DNA of 36,118 nucleotides. Source: Armatimonadota bacterium. GTDB lineage: Bacteria; Bacteroidota; Ignavibacteria; OLB7. Each line of letters starts with the position of its first letter. Position 1 is the first letter of the stretch. The notes below the pieces were generated by a model. It had not been told where the DNA came from. It saw only the letters and a program-made list of their open reading frames with translations, and did no database searches. Of this stretch, positions 8,252-16,353 are shown piece after piece. A program made the position numbers and the translations under genes. The stretch spans positions 1 through 36,118 of the forward strand of contig JADZEY010000072.1 in NCBI GenBank assembly GCA_020850315.1, read 5' to 3'.

Positions 8252-9724
8252 ATGAAGATTGCATATTTCGATTGTTTCTCGGGAATCAGCGGCGATATGG
8301 CCGTTGGTGCATTGCTGGATGCCGGTGTGCCGCTTGGCGTGGTGGAAGAAGGGCTTGCACGGCTTGGCCTTTCCCCCAACCAACTGACGGTGCGCACCCG
8401 CCCGATTGTTCGCAGCCAAATCCACGCGATAAAGTTCGATGTCCTTGGGACCGATGGAGGGAGCTTCGATGCTGGAGCCGGGGGGCATCATCACCACGAC
8501 CATTCCCACGACCACGGTCATTCCCACGACCACGGTCATTCCCACGATCACGGTCATTCCCACGATCACGGTCATTCCCACGATCACGGTCACGATCATC
8601 CCCACAGCCATTCTCACAGTCATTCGCACGTTCACAGCCACGCCGTAACCGACGTTGTGGGTGAGTATGAGGAGGAAGGTGAGAGCCATCATCACGATCA
8701 TAGCCATGGCCACAGTCACGCTCATCATCATCACGGCAGCTATGCCCAGATCATGGAGTTGGTTGATGGAAGCAGTTTAGCCGAGGGGGTGAAGGAGCGG
8801 GTGCGGAAAATTTTCCGAACGATCGCCATTGCCGAAGGGCGCATCCACAACATGGATCTGAGCGAAGTTCACTTCCACGAAGTTGGCGCGTTGGACTCCA
8901 TTGCCGACATTGTTGCGGTGGCACTCTGTTTGGAGCATCTGCGGGTTGACCAGGTCTATTCTTCGGTGGTTCCGTTGGGGTCGGGGGGGATGATCCGAAC
9001 TCAGCATGGTGTGATGCCGCTTCCGGCACCGGCGACGCTGGAAATCTTGAAAGGCTATCCCATCACCCTTACCAACATCCCAATGGAGCTAACAACTCCA
9101 ACCGGCGCGGGCATCCTGAAGGCGCTGTCGCATGGGACGATTGAGCTTGAACAGCTTCAGGTGGAGCGGGTGGGGTTTGGTGCTGGCACGCGTGAGCTTG
9201 CCGATCGCCCGAATCTGCTGCGGGTGGTGATTGGTGAGATGATCGGCGAGGAGGAGTTCGACACCGTGACGATGATTGAAACCAACATTGATGACATGAA
9301 TCCGCAGGTCTATCCGTTTTTAATCGAGCGGTTGCTGGAATCGGGGGCGGTGGAGGCCTACTTGACTCCGGTCATCATGAAAAAAGGGCGGCCCGGGATG
9401 GTGTTGTCGGTGCTGGCGCCGCACGGTGCGGTTGACGAGCTGACAAAGGTGATGTACCGCGAGACCACCACAATCGGGGTGCGCTACCAAACCCTTACCC
9501 GACGCAAACTGATCCGCGAAGAAATTTTAACTCCATCGGAATATGGAGTGGTGAGGATGAAAAAAATCAACAGCGCGGGGGAGCTGCGGGTGATACCGGA
9601 GTATGACGAAGCAAAGCGAATCGCCCGCGAGCGTGGGCTGCCGCTGCAAATTGTGCTGCGCAAGTTGGGTGATGTTGCGCGCCAAGCCGCCAGCACCTTA
9701 TCGAAGCAGGAAGAGGAGGCATAG
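8252..9724 (+). CDS. larC: nickel-pincer cofactor biosynthesis protein LarC with His-rich insert
   Basis: LarC inserts nickel into the pyridinium-bis-thiocarboxylate mononucleotide cofactor used by lactate racemase and related enzymes. The 490-residue product starts with the family's 'YFDCFSGISGDM' motif and contains 'VHFHEVGALDSIADIV' and, near the C-terminal part, 'IETNIDDMNPQVY'. In lactobacilli LarC1 and LarC2 are joined by a programmed frameshift; here both halves form one uninterrupted frame. Residues about 79-161 are an extreme His-rich segment built partly from five HSHDHG repeats, probably a nickel-storage or capture region. No larB or larE homologue is in the window. The gene sits 48 nt after waaA. 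Confidence 0.92.
   Translation: MKIAYFDCFSGISGDMAVGALLDAGVPLGVVEEGLARLGLSPNQLTVRTRPIVRSQIHAIKFDVLGTDGGSFDAGAGGHHHHDHSHDHGHSHDHGHSHDHGHSHDHGHSHDHGHDHPHSHSHSHSHVHSHAVTDVVGEYEEEGESHHHDHSHGHSHAHHHHGSYAQIMELVDGSSLAEGVKERVRKIFRTIAIAEGRIHNMDLSEVHFHEVGALDSIADIVAVALCLEHLRVDQVYSSVVPLGSGGMIRTQHGVMPLPAPATLEILKGYPITLTNIPMELTTPTGAGILKALSHGTIELEQLQVERVGFGAGTRELADRPNLLRVVIGEMIGEEEFDTVTMIETNIDDMNPQVYPFLIERLLESGAVEAYLTPVIMKKGRPGMVLSVLAPHGAVDELTKVMYRETTTIGVRYQTLTRRKLIREEILTPSEYGVVRMKKINSAGELRVIPEYDEAKRIARERGLPLQIVLRKLGDVARQAASTLSKQEEEA
8501..8590 (+). repeat. five tandem 18-bp units encoding HSHDHG
   Basis: Five consecutive 18-bp copies (8501-8518, 8519-8536, 8537-8554, 8555-8572, 8573-8590) differ only by a GAC/GAT synonymous change shared by the last three. 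The near-identity at DNA level suggests recent expansion, so copy number may vary between strains without breaking the frame. Confidence 0.95.
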
Positions 9725-9750
9725 CCCCCAAAACCAGAGTCCAATCCTGA

Positions 9751-10461
9751 ATGGCCGCAACATCAGCCTATCCAAACTGGCCGCCAAGCCTTCAATCACA
9801 ACGCGGGATGCGTGGGGTGGCGGTGGTTTCCGTTGCAGGGGTTGGGTTGGTGGTGATTCGCTCAATCATTGTTGGGCATTCTTCATTCCTGTTTCTTTGT
9901 TGGAACTTGTTGTTGGCTTTGCTTCCACTGCTGTTTGCCCACGCTGCCGCACGAAGCGTAGCATCGGGAAAAGGGCTCTGGTGGGCGATGCTCTGGTCGC
10001 TGTTGTGGCTCCTTTTTTTTCCGAACGCGCCCTACATCATCACCGACTTTGTTCATCTTGGCTCGCGCGATGCAATCCCGCTCTGGTTCGATGCCGTGAT
10101 GATTGGGAGTTTCGCTTGGGCCGGGCTGATGCTTGGCTTCCAATCACTTTGGCTGATGCAGGGGCTCATCACCAAAAAGTATGGGGGCCGGATCGGGTGG
10201 AGCTTTGTGGTAGTGGTGATGGTGGTCTCCAGTTATGGAATCTACTTGGGGCGGTTTCAGCGGTGGAACAGTTGGGATATTGTCACTCAGCCAGTGGCGT
10301 TGGTTGCCGATATTTTCTCCAGCATCGCCCATCCCGCCACCACTCCCCAGGGGCTTGCGCTGACGGTCGGAATGGCAGTATTCTTGCTGCTGGCCTACTG
10401 CTGGATTGCGATAGCACGGAATGGAGGAGGCGCGGAACGTAGGCCAACAGAGAAATCGTAG
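9751..10461 (+). CDS. DUF1361 family integral membrane protein
   Basis: The 236-residue protein is almost entirely hydrophobic, with roughly six predicted membrane segments. It carries the DUF1361 signature around 'FFPNAPYIITDFVHL', followed by a conserved aromatic/charged loop. The biochemical role of DUF1361 proteins is not established. It begins 26 nt after larC and ends 37 nt before the UDP-glucose dehydrogenase gene, so it is probably in the same transcript. That gives no firm functional link, though both neighbouring pathways are envelope- or metal-related. Confidence 0.85.
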   Translation: MAATSAYPNWPPSLQSQRGMRGVAVVSVAGVGLVVIRSIIVGHSSFLFLCWNLLLALLPLLFAHAAARSVASGKGLWWAMLWSLLWLLFFPNAPYIITDFVHLGSRDAIPLWFDAVMIGSFAWAGLMLGFQSLWLMQGLITKKYGGRIGWSFVVVVMVVSSYGIYLGRFQRWNSWDIVTQPVALVADIFSSIAHPATTPQGLALTVGMAVFLLLAYCWIAIARNGGGAERRPTEKS

Positions 10462-10498
10462 TTCAGAACAATTCATTTACTAAACAACATCGAACATC

Positions 10499-11848
10499 AT
10501 GCCATATACCATTGCTGTTGTTGGGACCGGATACGTCGGGTTAGTGTCTGGGACCTGCTTTGCTGAATCGGGGAATCAAGTCCTTTGCGTGGATGTTGAT
10601 CCCAAAAAAATTGAGATGCTGGAATCGGGGGGGATTCCGATTTACGAGCCGGGGCTGGACCTTCTGCTGGAACGGAACATCCGCGAACGCCGCATCCGAT
10701 TCACGCTGGACTTGGAAACCTCCGTTCTGAAATCGGAGATTATCTTCCTCTGCCTTCCAACCCCACCCGACGAGGATGGCTCGGCTGACCTGAAATATGT
10801 GCTGCAAGTGGCCCGCGACATCGGCCAGATATTGCACCGCAACCCCGATGCTGGCTACAAAGTGATTGTTGACAAAAGCACGGTTCCGGCCGGGACCTCC
10901 GAGCTTGTCCGCGACACCATCCGCCAGCACGCCCCCAACGCCGATTTCGACGTTGCCAGCAATCCGGAATTTTTGCGCGAAGGGCACGCCGTGGAAGATT
11001 GCATGAGGCCCGAACGTGTGGTCGTCGGGACCAGCAGCCCCCGCGCACGCAAGGTGATGATGGATCTGTACGAGCCGTTTGTCCGCAGCGGCAATCCCAT
11101 TTACATGGTTTCCGAACGGAGTGCCGAGGTTGCCAAGTATGCTGCCAACTCCTTCATTGCCATGCGGATTAGTTTTATGAACGAGATGGCAAATTTCTGC
11201 GAGCAAGTTGGGGCCGATATTGATGAGATTCGCGTGGTGATCGGTTCGGATTCCCGCATCGGAAAGAAGTATCTGTTTCCCGGCATCGGCTACGGCGGAA
11301 GCTGCTTCCCGAAAGACGTGCGTGCAATCCTGAAAACCGCCACCGATCATGGTGCCGAACTGGAGCTTATCAACGCTGTGGAGCGGGTGAACCAGAAACA
11401 GGGGCAGTTGTTTTTTGAGAAAATCATGGCGCACTTTGATGGGAAGCTGCAAGGAGTCCGTTTTGCGGCATGGGGGCTGGCGTTCAAGGCCAACACCGAC
11501 GACGTTCGCGAGTCGCCAGCGTTCCGGGTGATTGACCTGCTGATCGAGGCCGGTGCCGACGTTACCGCCTACGACCCCGAAGGGATGGAAGGGGCGCGGC
11601 AACGCTACGGCGACCGCATCCGCTACGGGGCCGGGATGTACGAAACCATCCGCGATGCCGACGCACTGGTGATCCTGACCGAATGGAATGAGTTCCGCAA
11701 CCCAGACTTCCAGCGGCTGAGCGATGGAATGCGCGGCAACGTGATCTTCGATGGCCGCAACTTGTTCACTGCCGAAGATGTTGCCCAGCGCGGCTTCCGC
11801 TACTACTCCGTTGGCCGTCCCTTGCAGACAGGGGTGGAGAACGGTTGA
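10499..11848 (+). CDS. ugd: UDP-glucose 6-dehydrogenase
   Basis: The enzyme oxidises UDP-glucose to UDP-glucuronate with two NAD+, supplying precursors for capsule, exopolysaccharide or LPS sugars. The 449-residue product has the N-terminal Rossmann motif 'VVGTGYVGLVSG' (residues 7-18), the central helix region 'KYAANSFIAMRISFMNE', and the catalytic cysteine Cys269 within 'GIGYGGSCFPKDVRA'. A C-terminal NAD/UDP-binding domain includes 'GLAFKANTDDVRES'. The length is typical of the bacterial two-domain form. Start ATG 10499 places the GxGxxG motif at the expected distance from the N terminus. Confidence 0.95.
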   Translation: MPYTIAVVGTGYVGLVSGTCFAESGNQVLCVDVDPKKIEMLESGGIPIYEPGLDLLLERNIRERRIRFTLDLETSVLKSEIIFLCLPTPPDEDGSADLKYVLQVARDIGQILHRNPDAGYKVIVDKSTVPAGTSELVRDTIRQHAPNADFDVASNPEFLREGHAVEDCMRPERVVVGTSSPRARKVMMDLYEPFVRSGNPIYMVSERSAEVAKYAANSFIAMRISFMNEMANFCEQVGADIDEIRVVIGSDSRIGKKYLFPGIGYGGSCFPKDVRAILKTATDHGAELELINAVERVNQKQGQLFFEKIMAHFDGKLQGVRFAAWGLAFKANTDDVRESPAFRVIDLLIEAGADVTAYDPEGMEGARQRYGDRIRYGAGMYETIRDADALVILTEWNEFRNPDFQRLSDGMRGNVIFDGRNLFTAEDVAQRGFRYYSVGRPLQTGVENG

Positions 11849-11902
11849 GGTTGAGTGCATCCCCCAACCTTGTAACGAACATTTGTTTTGCGAAAAATCC
11901 TG

Positions 11903-11933
11903 TTGTGCTATCGGGGGCGTGGGCGCATATTTG
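11903..11933 (+). promoter_or_regulatory. possible promoter of tRNA-Lys
   Basis: TTG at 11903-11905 and CATATTTG at 11926-11933 are 20 nt apart. This resembles a Bacteroidota -33/-7 pair with one mismatch in the -7 box, placed directly before the mature tRNA start. Confidence 0.35.
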
Positions 11934-11937
11934 CCGC

Positions 11938-12010
11938 GCTTCCTTAGCTCAGTTGGTAGAGCAACTGACTCTTAATCAGTGGGTCGCCGGTTCGAGTCCG
12001 GCAGGGAGCA
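11938..12010 (+). tRNA. tRNA-Lys (anticodon CTT)
   Basis: The cloverleaf can be drawn by hand. The 7-bp acceptor pairs 11938-11944 with 12003-12009 (one G-U), the D arm is at 11947-11962, the 5-bp anticodon stem has loop CTCTTAA (anticodon CTT), and the T arm is GCCGG/CCGGC. The discriminator is A12010. CCA is not encoded (CTA follows), so it must be added after transcription. Confidence 0.96.
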
Positions 12011-12014
12011 CTAG

Positions 12015-12053
12015 AAAAAAAGCGACGAGCTTCGATCCCGTCGCTTTTTTTTT
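12015..12053 (+). terminator. intrinsic terminator of tRNA-Lys
   Basis: A GCGACG/CGTCGC stem flanked by A7 and T9 gives an extended A-T/G-C hairpin with an 11-nt loop and a nine-T run, five bases after the tRNA. Confidence 0.92.
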
Positions 12054-12206
12054 ATTTGATGGAATCTTTCCCTTCGTTTGTGCCGCGTGGGGAAAGGGTA
12101 CTATTTTCGGCCTGAGCTTCATTTGGCCAAACGTCATTGCTGCCAAGCGTTGGCGGCTGTGGTGTGTTGTTTGTTTCACTAACAGGGGGAGGTTTCCCTA
12201 TCCTTC

Positions 12207-13568
12207 ATGGATGACCCGTTTATAGGACTACTGATTACCATGGTGTTGGTGCTTGCCAACGCGTTTTTTGTGGCTGCCGAGTTCGCTATCGTCAAGGTGC
12301 GTGCTTCGCAGATTGAGTTGAAGGTGCAAACCGGCAGCAAAGTTGCCAAAATGGCGCAACGTCTGCTCCTTCATCTTGATGAATACCTATCGGCCACGCA
12401 GCTTGGGATCACCCTTACTTCGCTGGGGCTGGGTTGGGTTGGCGAGCCAGTGGTCAGCAAGCTGATTATCGGTTTTATGAGCTTTGTTGGCCTTGAACCA
12501 GACCCTGAGGTCGCTCATAAAATTGCACTCCCAATCGCTTTCCTTTTCATCACCTTCCTGCACATTGTGTTTGGCGAGCTTGCGCCAAAATCGTTGGCTA
12601 TCCAACGCTCGGAGCAAACCACGCTGGCCATTGCCTACCCGCTGCGCGTCTTCTACCTCCTTCTGAAACCTGCAATCACAGCACTGAACGGGACAGCCAA
12701 TTTGTTGCTTCGGGCCATTGGCATTCAGCCCGCAAACGAATCCGGCCACTACCACAGCGGTGAAGAACTTCGGTTGCTGTTAGAGCAAGGCCGCGAAGGG
12801 GGAGCGCTGGAAGAGAGCGAGCATGAGTTGATTGAGAACGTGTTTGAGTTCCGCGAGAAAATCATCCGCGAGGTGATGGTCCCGCGCGTCAACATTGCCG
12901 CAATCAACATCGAATCCCCGCAGGATGAGATCATCAAGTTTGTGCTGGAAGAAGGCTACACCCGAATGCCGGTCTATGAAGGCTCCATTGATAACATCAT
13001 CGGGATCATCTACTCCAAAGACCTGATTACCCTGATGGAGCATAGCAACCTGATTATCCTGCAAGACTTGCTCCGCTCACCATATTTCGTCCCGGATACC
13101 AAGCCGATTTATGAACTACTGCGGGAGTTCCAACGGAAGAAAATCCAACTTGCGATTGTGGTGGATGAGTTTGCCGGAACCGCAGGGCTGGTGACGATGG
13201 AAGACATCTTGGAAGAACTGGTTGGCGAAATCCAGGATGAGTACGACGAGGAAGCCACCGGCGTGGAGCCAATCGGCAATGGTGAGTATGTGGTGATGGC
13301 CGGCATGACCATCAGCGACGTGAACGAACACATCGATGGATTTCTGCTGCCGGAAGGGGAAGATTACACCACCATTGGCGGGCTGGTCAACAAGTGGTTT
13401 GGGCATATCCCGCAAGAAAATGAATCGTTCGAGCGGGACGCTGTGCGGATGACAATCGTCAAAACCCACAACCGCCGTGTTGTTCAGGTGAAGATTGAGG
13501 ACCTGAACCACGACAATCGCTTCAACGGCCTAAACGCTTTTCCGCCGGAAACAATGGGGGAAGAGTGA
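12207..13568 (+). CDS. CNNM/CBS/CorC-domain membrane protein (hemolysin C family)
   Basis: The 453-residue product has the classic three-part layout. An N-terminal CNNM (DUF21) transmembrane domain spans about residues 1-195 ('FFVAAEFAIVKVRASQIE', 'LGITLTSLGLGWVGEPV'). A pair of CBS domains lies at about 205-330 ('VMVPRVNIAAINIESP', 'VVDEFAGTAGLVTMEDILE'). A CorC_HlyC domain lies at about 345-440. The family is implicated in magnesium/cobalt homeostasis; the old 'hemolysin' label is misleading. It follows the tRNA-Lys terminator by about 150 nt, so it has its own promoter, which I could not identify. It is followed by repeats. Confidence 0.92.
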   Translation: MDDPFIGLLITMVLVLANAFFVAAEFAIVKVRASQIELKVQTGSKVAKMAQRLLLHLDEYLSATQLGITLTSLGLGWVGEPVVSKLIIGFMSFVGLEPDPEVAHKIALPIAFLFITFLHIVFGELAPKSLAIQRSEQTTLAIAYPLRVFYLLLKPAITALNGTANLLLRAIGIQPANESGHYHSGEELRLLLEQGREGGALEESEHELIENVFEFREKIIREVMVPRVNIAAINIESPQDEIIKFVLEEGYTRMPVYEGSIDNIIGIIYSKDLITLMEHSNLIILQDLLRSPYFVPDTKPIYELLREFQRKKIQLAIVVDEFAGTAGLVTMEDILEELVGEIQDEYDEEATGVEPIGNGEYVVMAGMTISDVNEHIDGFLLPEGEDYTTIGGLVNKWFGHIPQENESFERDAVRMTIVKTHNRRVVQVKIEDLNHDNRFNGLNAFPPETMGEE

Positions 13569-13587
13569 GGGGATACATGGAAGGGGC

Positions 13588-13637
13588 TAGTCTCTGGTCA
13601 TTAGTCTCTGGTCATTAGTCCTTGGTCATTAGCAAAG
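13588..13637 (-). repeat. 14-bp tandem repeat (STRR-like), reverse orientation
   Basis: Three 14-bp units (13588-13601, 13602-13615, 13616-13629) are followed by a partial unit. Read on the minus strand it becomes CTTTGCTAATGACC followed by GACTAATGACCAGA-type units. This matches the pattern CTTTGCTACTGACC seen at 20198-20225 and 22525-22542 in the opposite orientation. It is one member of a dispersed intergenic family with a 7-nt periodicity. Confidence 0.85.
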
Positions 13638-13677
13638 AAATGGTTCTTCACTGCATCTCGTTCTCCGCTTATGCTGA

Positions 13678-13711
13678 GCTTCGTCGAAGCCTGCCCTGGG
13701 CTTGCCGAAGG
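13678..13711. repeat. palindromic intergenic element
   Basis: GCTTCG-T-CGAAGC (13678-13690) is a perfect hairpin, followed by CCCTGGGCTTGCCGAAGGG (13694-13712). The shape is of REP-like dispersed palindromes. The CTTCGxCGAAGC core also occurs inside the element at 34261-34380. The remainder of the 251-nt gap before metG shows nothing else. Confidence 0.6.
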
Positions 13712-13819
13712 GTATGAGCCGAGCCACAGAACGAGCAATCTTTCACTATTCAAATTCTGCGAAAGGTGAGGTAGCAATCGCCAATCACCTTCAATCAACC
13801 GATTCCCGAATCCCGACCG

Positions 13820-16015
13820 ATGACCTCATTCAAACGGACCCTTATCACCAGTGCGTTGCCCTACGCCAATGGATATATCCATCTTGGCCACCTTGCTGGC
13901 GCGTACCTTCCTGCCGACATTTACACCCGCTTCCTTCGTGCAACCGGCCAGGAAGCGATTCACATCTCAGGATCGGATGAGCATGGCGTGGCGATAATGA
14001 TTACCGCCGAAGAAGAACAATCCACCCCCCAGCAGGTTGTTGATAAATACCACACTGCCAACGCCGCCGCGTTTGCCGGGCTTGGCATCGCCTTCGATAT
14101 GTACGGGCGAACAACATGGCAGGAACATCACGCAACAGCACAGGAGTTCTTTCTGGCTTTGCACCAACAAGGCTACCTTGTTGAAAAAGATGAGGAGCAG
14201 TTCTATGACCCCGAAGCTGCCATGTTCCTCCCCGACCGCTACGTGGAGGGTATCTGCCCGGTATGTGGTTTCGAAGGGGCCCGCGGCGACCAGTGCGATA
14301 ACTGCTCCAGCACCTACAACCAAACCGAGCTGAAAAACCCGATCAGCAAACTCACCGGAAAAACACCGGAAAAACGGACAACCCGCCATTTCTATTTCTC
14401 GCTTGGCAAGTTCCAGCAGCGGCTTGAGCAGTACGTGGAGCAGCACAGCCACGATTGGCGCGACCACGTCCTTCAGCAATCGCGGAGCTGGCTGAAACAG
14501 GGGTTGGGGGATCGCGCAATCACCCGCGATTTACCCTGGGGAATTGATGTCCCGCTGGAAGGCTACGAAGGGAAAAAACTCTACGTCTGGTTCGATGCTC
14601 CGTTCGGCTACATCACCAACACCAACGTGCTGATGAAAGGGCGCGGCGATGCCGAAGGCTGGCGGCGTTGGTGGCAAGACCCCGGCACCCGCTACGTTGC
14701 ATTCATCGGCAAGGATAACATCTGGTTCCACACGCTGATGTTCCCCGCAATGCTGATGGGATGGAACGACCAGCAACGGGAGCAATACGTTCTTCCCGAC
14801 AACGTTCCGGCCTGCAACTTCCTGAACCTTGAAGGGAACAAGTTCAGCAAGTCGCGGAAATGGGGGATTGACCTGCAAGACTACTTGGCCGAATTCCCCC
14901 CCGACCCGCTTCGGTACACCATTGCTGCCAACTTGCCGGAAAACAAGGATGCTGATTTCACTTGGCGCGAGTACCAGGCCAGAACCAACAACGAACTTGC
15001 CGACATCCTGGGCAACTTCGTCAACCGGACGTTGCAGTTTACCGCACGCTACTTCGATGGAACCGTTCCGCCGCTTGCCGCCGATCCCACAAAGGAATCG
15101 AACCTTCTGGCATTGCTGAACGAGGACCTTCGCCGGATTGCTACCGACGGACGCAGCGATGCAGAAGCAATCGAAGAGCTTGCCACAAAATATCTGAACT
15201 ACCTTACCCGCAACGATGCCGTGATGCTGGCTACGCTTGCGCGCGCGCCGGTCTGCATCGCCGACCTTTACTCACTCTTCCGGTTCCGCGATGCGGTGCT
15301 GGAGACCATGAACCTTGCCCGCGCAGCCAACAAGTATTTCAACGATTCGGAGCCCTGGAAAACCCGCAAGGATAACCCAGCGCGCACGGCAACATCACTG
15401 AATATCTGTCTGCAAGTGGTGCGTTCGCTGGCGGTGCTGTTCCGGCCTATTATCCCGTTCACCTCCGATGCAATCTTCGGCCTGCTAAAACTTCAACCGA
15501 CCGAAACCGCTTGGTATTCAGCCGGAACGCTAACCCTTGCCACTGGCGCAGCGATTGCCGAGCCGGTGATTCTGTTCAACAAAGTGGAGGATAGCGTTGT
15601 GGAAGCACAGGTGGCCAAACTTGGTGCTGGCGGCGCAGCGGCTGCCGAAGCAAAGAAGGAGCCGATACACGTTGAGCTGAAGCCGGAGATCACGATTGAC
15701 GATGTGATGAAATTGGACCTTCGGGTGGCAACGGTGCTGGCTGCCGAGCGGGTGAAGAAATCGGAAAAACTGCTGAAGCTACAGATCAGAATTGGGGATA
15801 TTGAACGCCAGATTTTAGCAGGGATTGGGAAGGTTTATCAGCCAGAAGAAATGGTGGGAAAGAAAATCGTGGTGGTGGCAAACCTGAAACCTGCCACGCT
15901 GATGGGGCAGCAATCGCAAGGGATGCTGTTTGCAGCAAACTCACCCGATGATGTTCCAACAATCGTCACGGTGTTGAACACTGATGATGTTGATGATGGG
16001 TTTATTGTGCGGTAG
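13820..16015 (+). CDS. metG: methionyl-tRNA synthetase with C-terminal tRNA-binding domain
   Basis: This class I synthetase charges tRNA-Met and the initiator tRNA. The HIGH-type motif is HLGH at residues 21-24 and the KMSKS-type motif is KFSKS at 341-345. A zinc knuckle is formed by Cys146, Cys149, Cys159 and Cys162, indicating the four-cysteine MetRS1 class. After the anticodon-binding helical domain (about 390-570), residues about 625-731 form an OB-fold tRNA-binding domain of the Arc1p/EMAPII/Trbp111 type ('DLRVATVLAAERVKKSEKLL'), involved in dimerisation and tRNA affinity. The 731-residue length is normal for this architecture. The ATG at 13820 gives the HLGH motif its usual N-terminal position. 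Confidence 0.96.
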   Translation: MTSFKRTLITSALPYANGYIHLGHLAGAYLPADIYTRFLRATGQEAIHISGSDEHGVAIMITAEEEQSTPQQVVDKYHTANAAAFAGLGIAFDMYGRTTWQEHHATAQEFFLALHQQGYLVEKDEEQFYDPEAAMFLPDRYVEGICPVCGFEGARGDQCDNCSSTYNQTELKNPISKLTGKTPEKRTTRHFYFSLGKFQQRLEQYVEQHSHDWRDHVLQQSRSWLKQGLGDRAITRDLPWGIDVPLEGYEGKKLYVWFDAPFGYITNTNVLMKGRGDAEGWRRWWQDPGTRYVAFIGKDNIWFHTLMFPAMLMGWNDQQREQYVLPDNVPACNFLNLEGNKFSKSRKWGIDLQDYLAEFPPDPLRYTIAANLPENKDADFTWREYQARTNNELADILGNFVNRTLQFTARYFDGTVPPLAADPTKESNLLALLNEDLRRIATDGRSDAEAIEELATKYLNYLTRNDAVMLATLARAPVCIADLYSLFRFRDAVLETMNLARAANKYFNDSEPWKTRKDNPARTATSLNICLQVVRSLAVLFRPIIPFTSDAIFGLLKLQPTETAWYSAGTLTLATGAAIAEPVILFNKVEDSVVEAQVAKLGAGGAAAAEAKKEPIHVELKPEITIDDVMKLDLRVATVLAAERVKKSEKLLKLQIRIGDIERQILAGIGKVYQPEEMVGKKIVVVANLKPATLMGQQSQGMLFAANSPDDVPTIVTVLNTDDVDDGFIVR

Positions 16016-16054
16016 GTTGGTAGTGGGAATTTTGAACAAAGCACGGAAATCACG

Positions 16055-16303
16055 ATGGCACAGCAACGACGAATCACAAGCCTAACGCTCCGTTCATTAC
16101 TGACGGAGTCTGCCCCGATGCGCGGGCTTCCTATCCGTGTTATCCAACAGTTAGTCCGCTACTACGGCGACTGGCGATGCTCGCGCGATGTGATAAGCCG
16201 ACTTGATGAATCGGGCGCGGCGGCGCAGCCGGCTGCTGGCCGCAACAGTAGCGGCGGAGCCTCCGGCTACTTCCACACGCTCCGCTCCTTCTACGCACGC
16301 TGA
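16055..16303 (+). CDS. small basic hypothetical protein
   Basis: An 82-codon ATG-initiated frame lies in the 338-nt gap between metG and the aspartate kinase gene. The predicted product is basic and has no signal peptide or membrane segment; a Gly/Ala/Ser-rich stretch sits at about residues 54-70. I recognise no family. The upstream 'CACGGAAATCACG' offers only a weak Shine-Dalgarno match. It could be a real small gene or a chance open frame; codon bias alone cannot decide in this GC-rich background. Confidence 0.35.
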   Translation: MAQQRRITSLTLRSLLTESAPMRGLPIRVIQQLVRYYGDWRCSRDVISRLDESGAAAQPAAGRNSSGGASGYFHTLRSFYAR

Positions 16304-16353
16304 CCCACAGAACTTCCACACGCACCTTCTTCACACACAGGGTTAAGCAGCAT

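Noticed and set aside
10541-11860. 439-codon open frame antisense to UDP-glucose dehydrogenase
   Set aside because: It mirrors the ugd gene, which has all family motifs. Long antisense frames are expected in GC-rich codons, and the product has no recognisable features.
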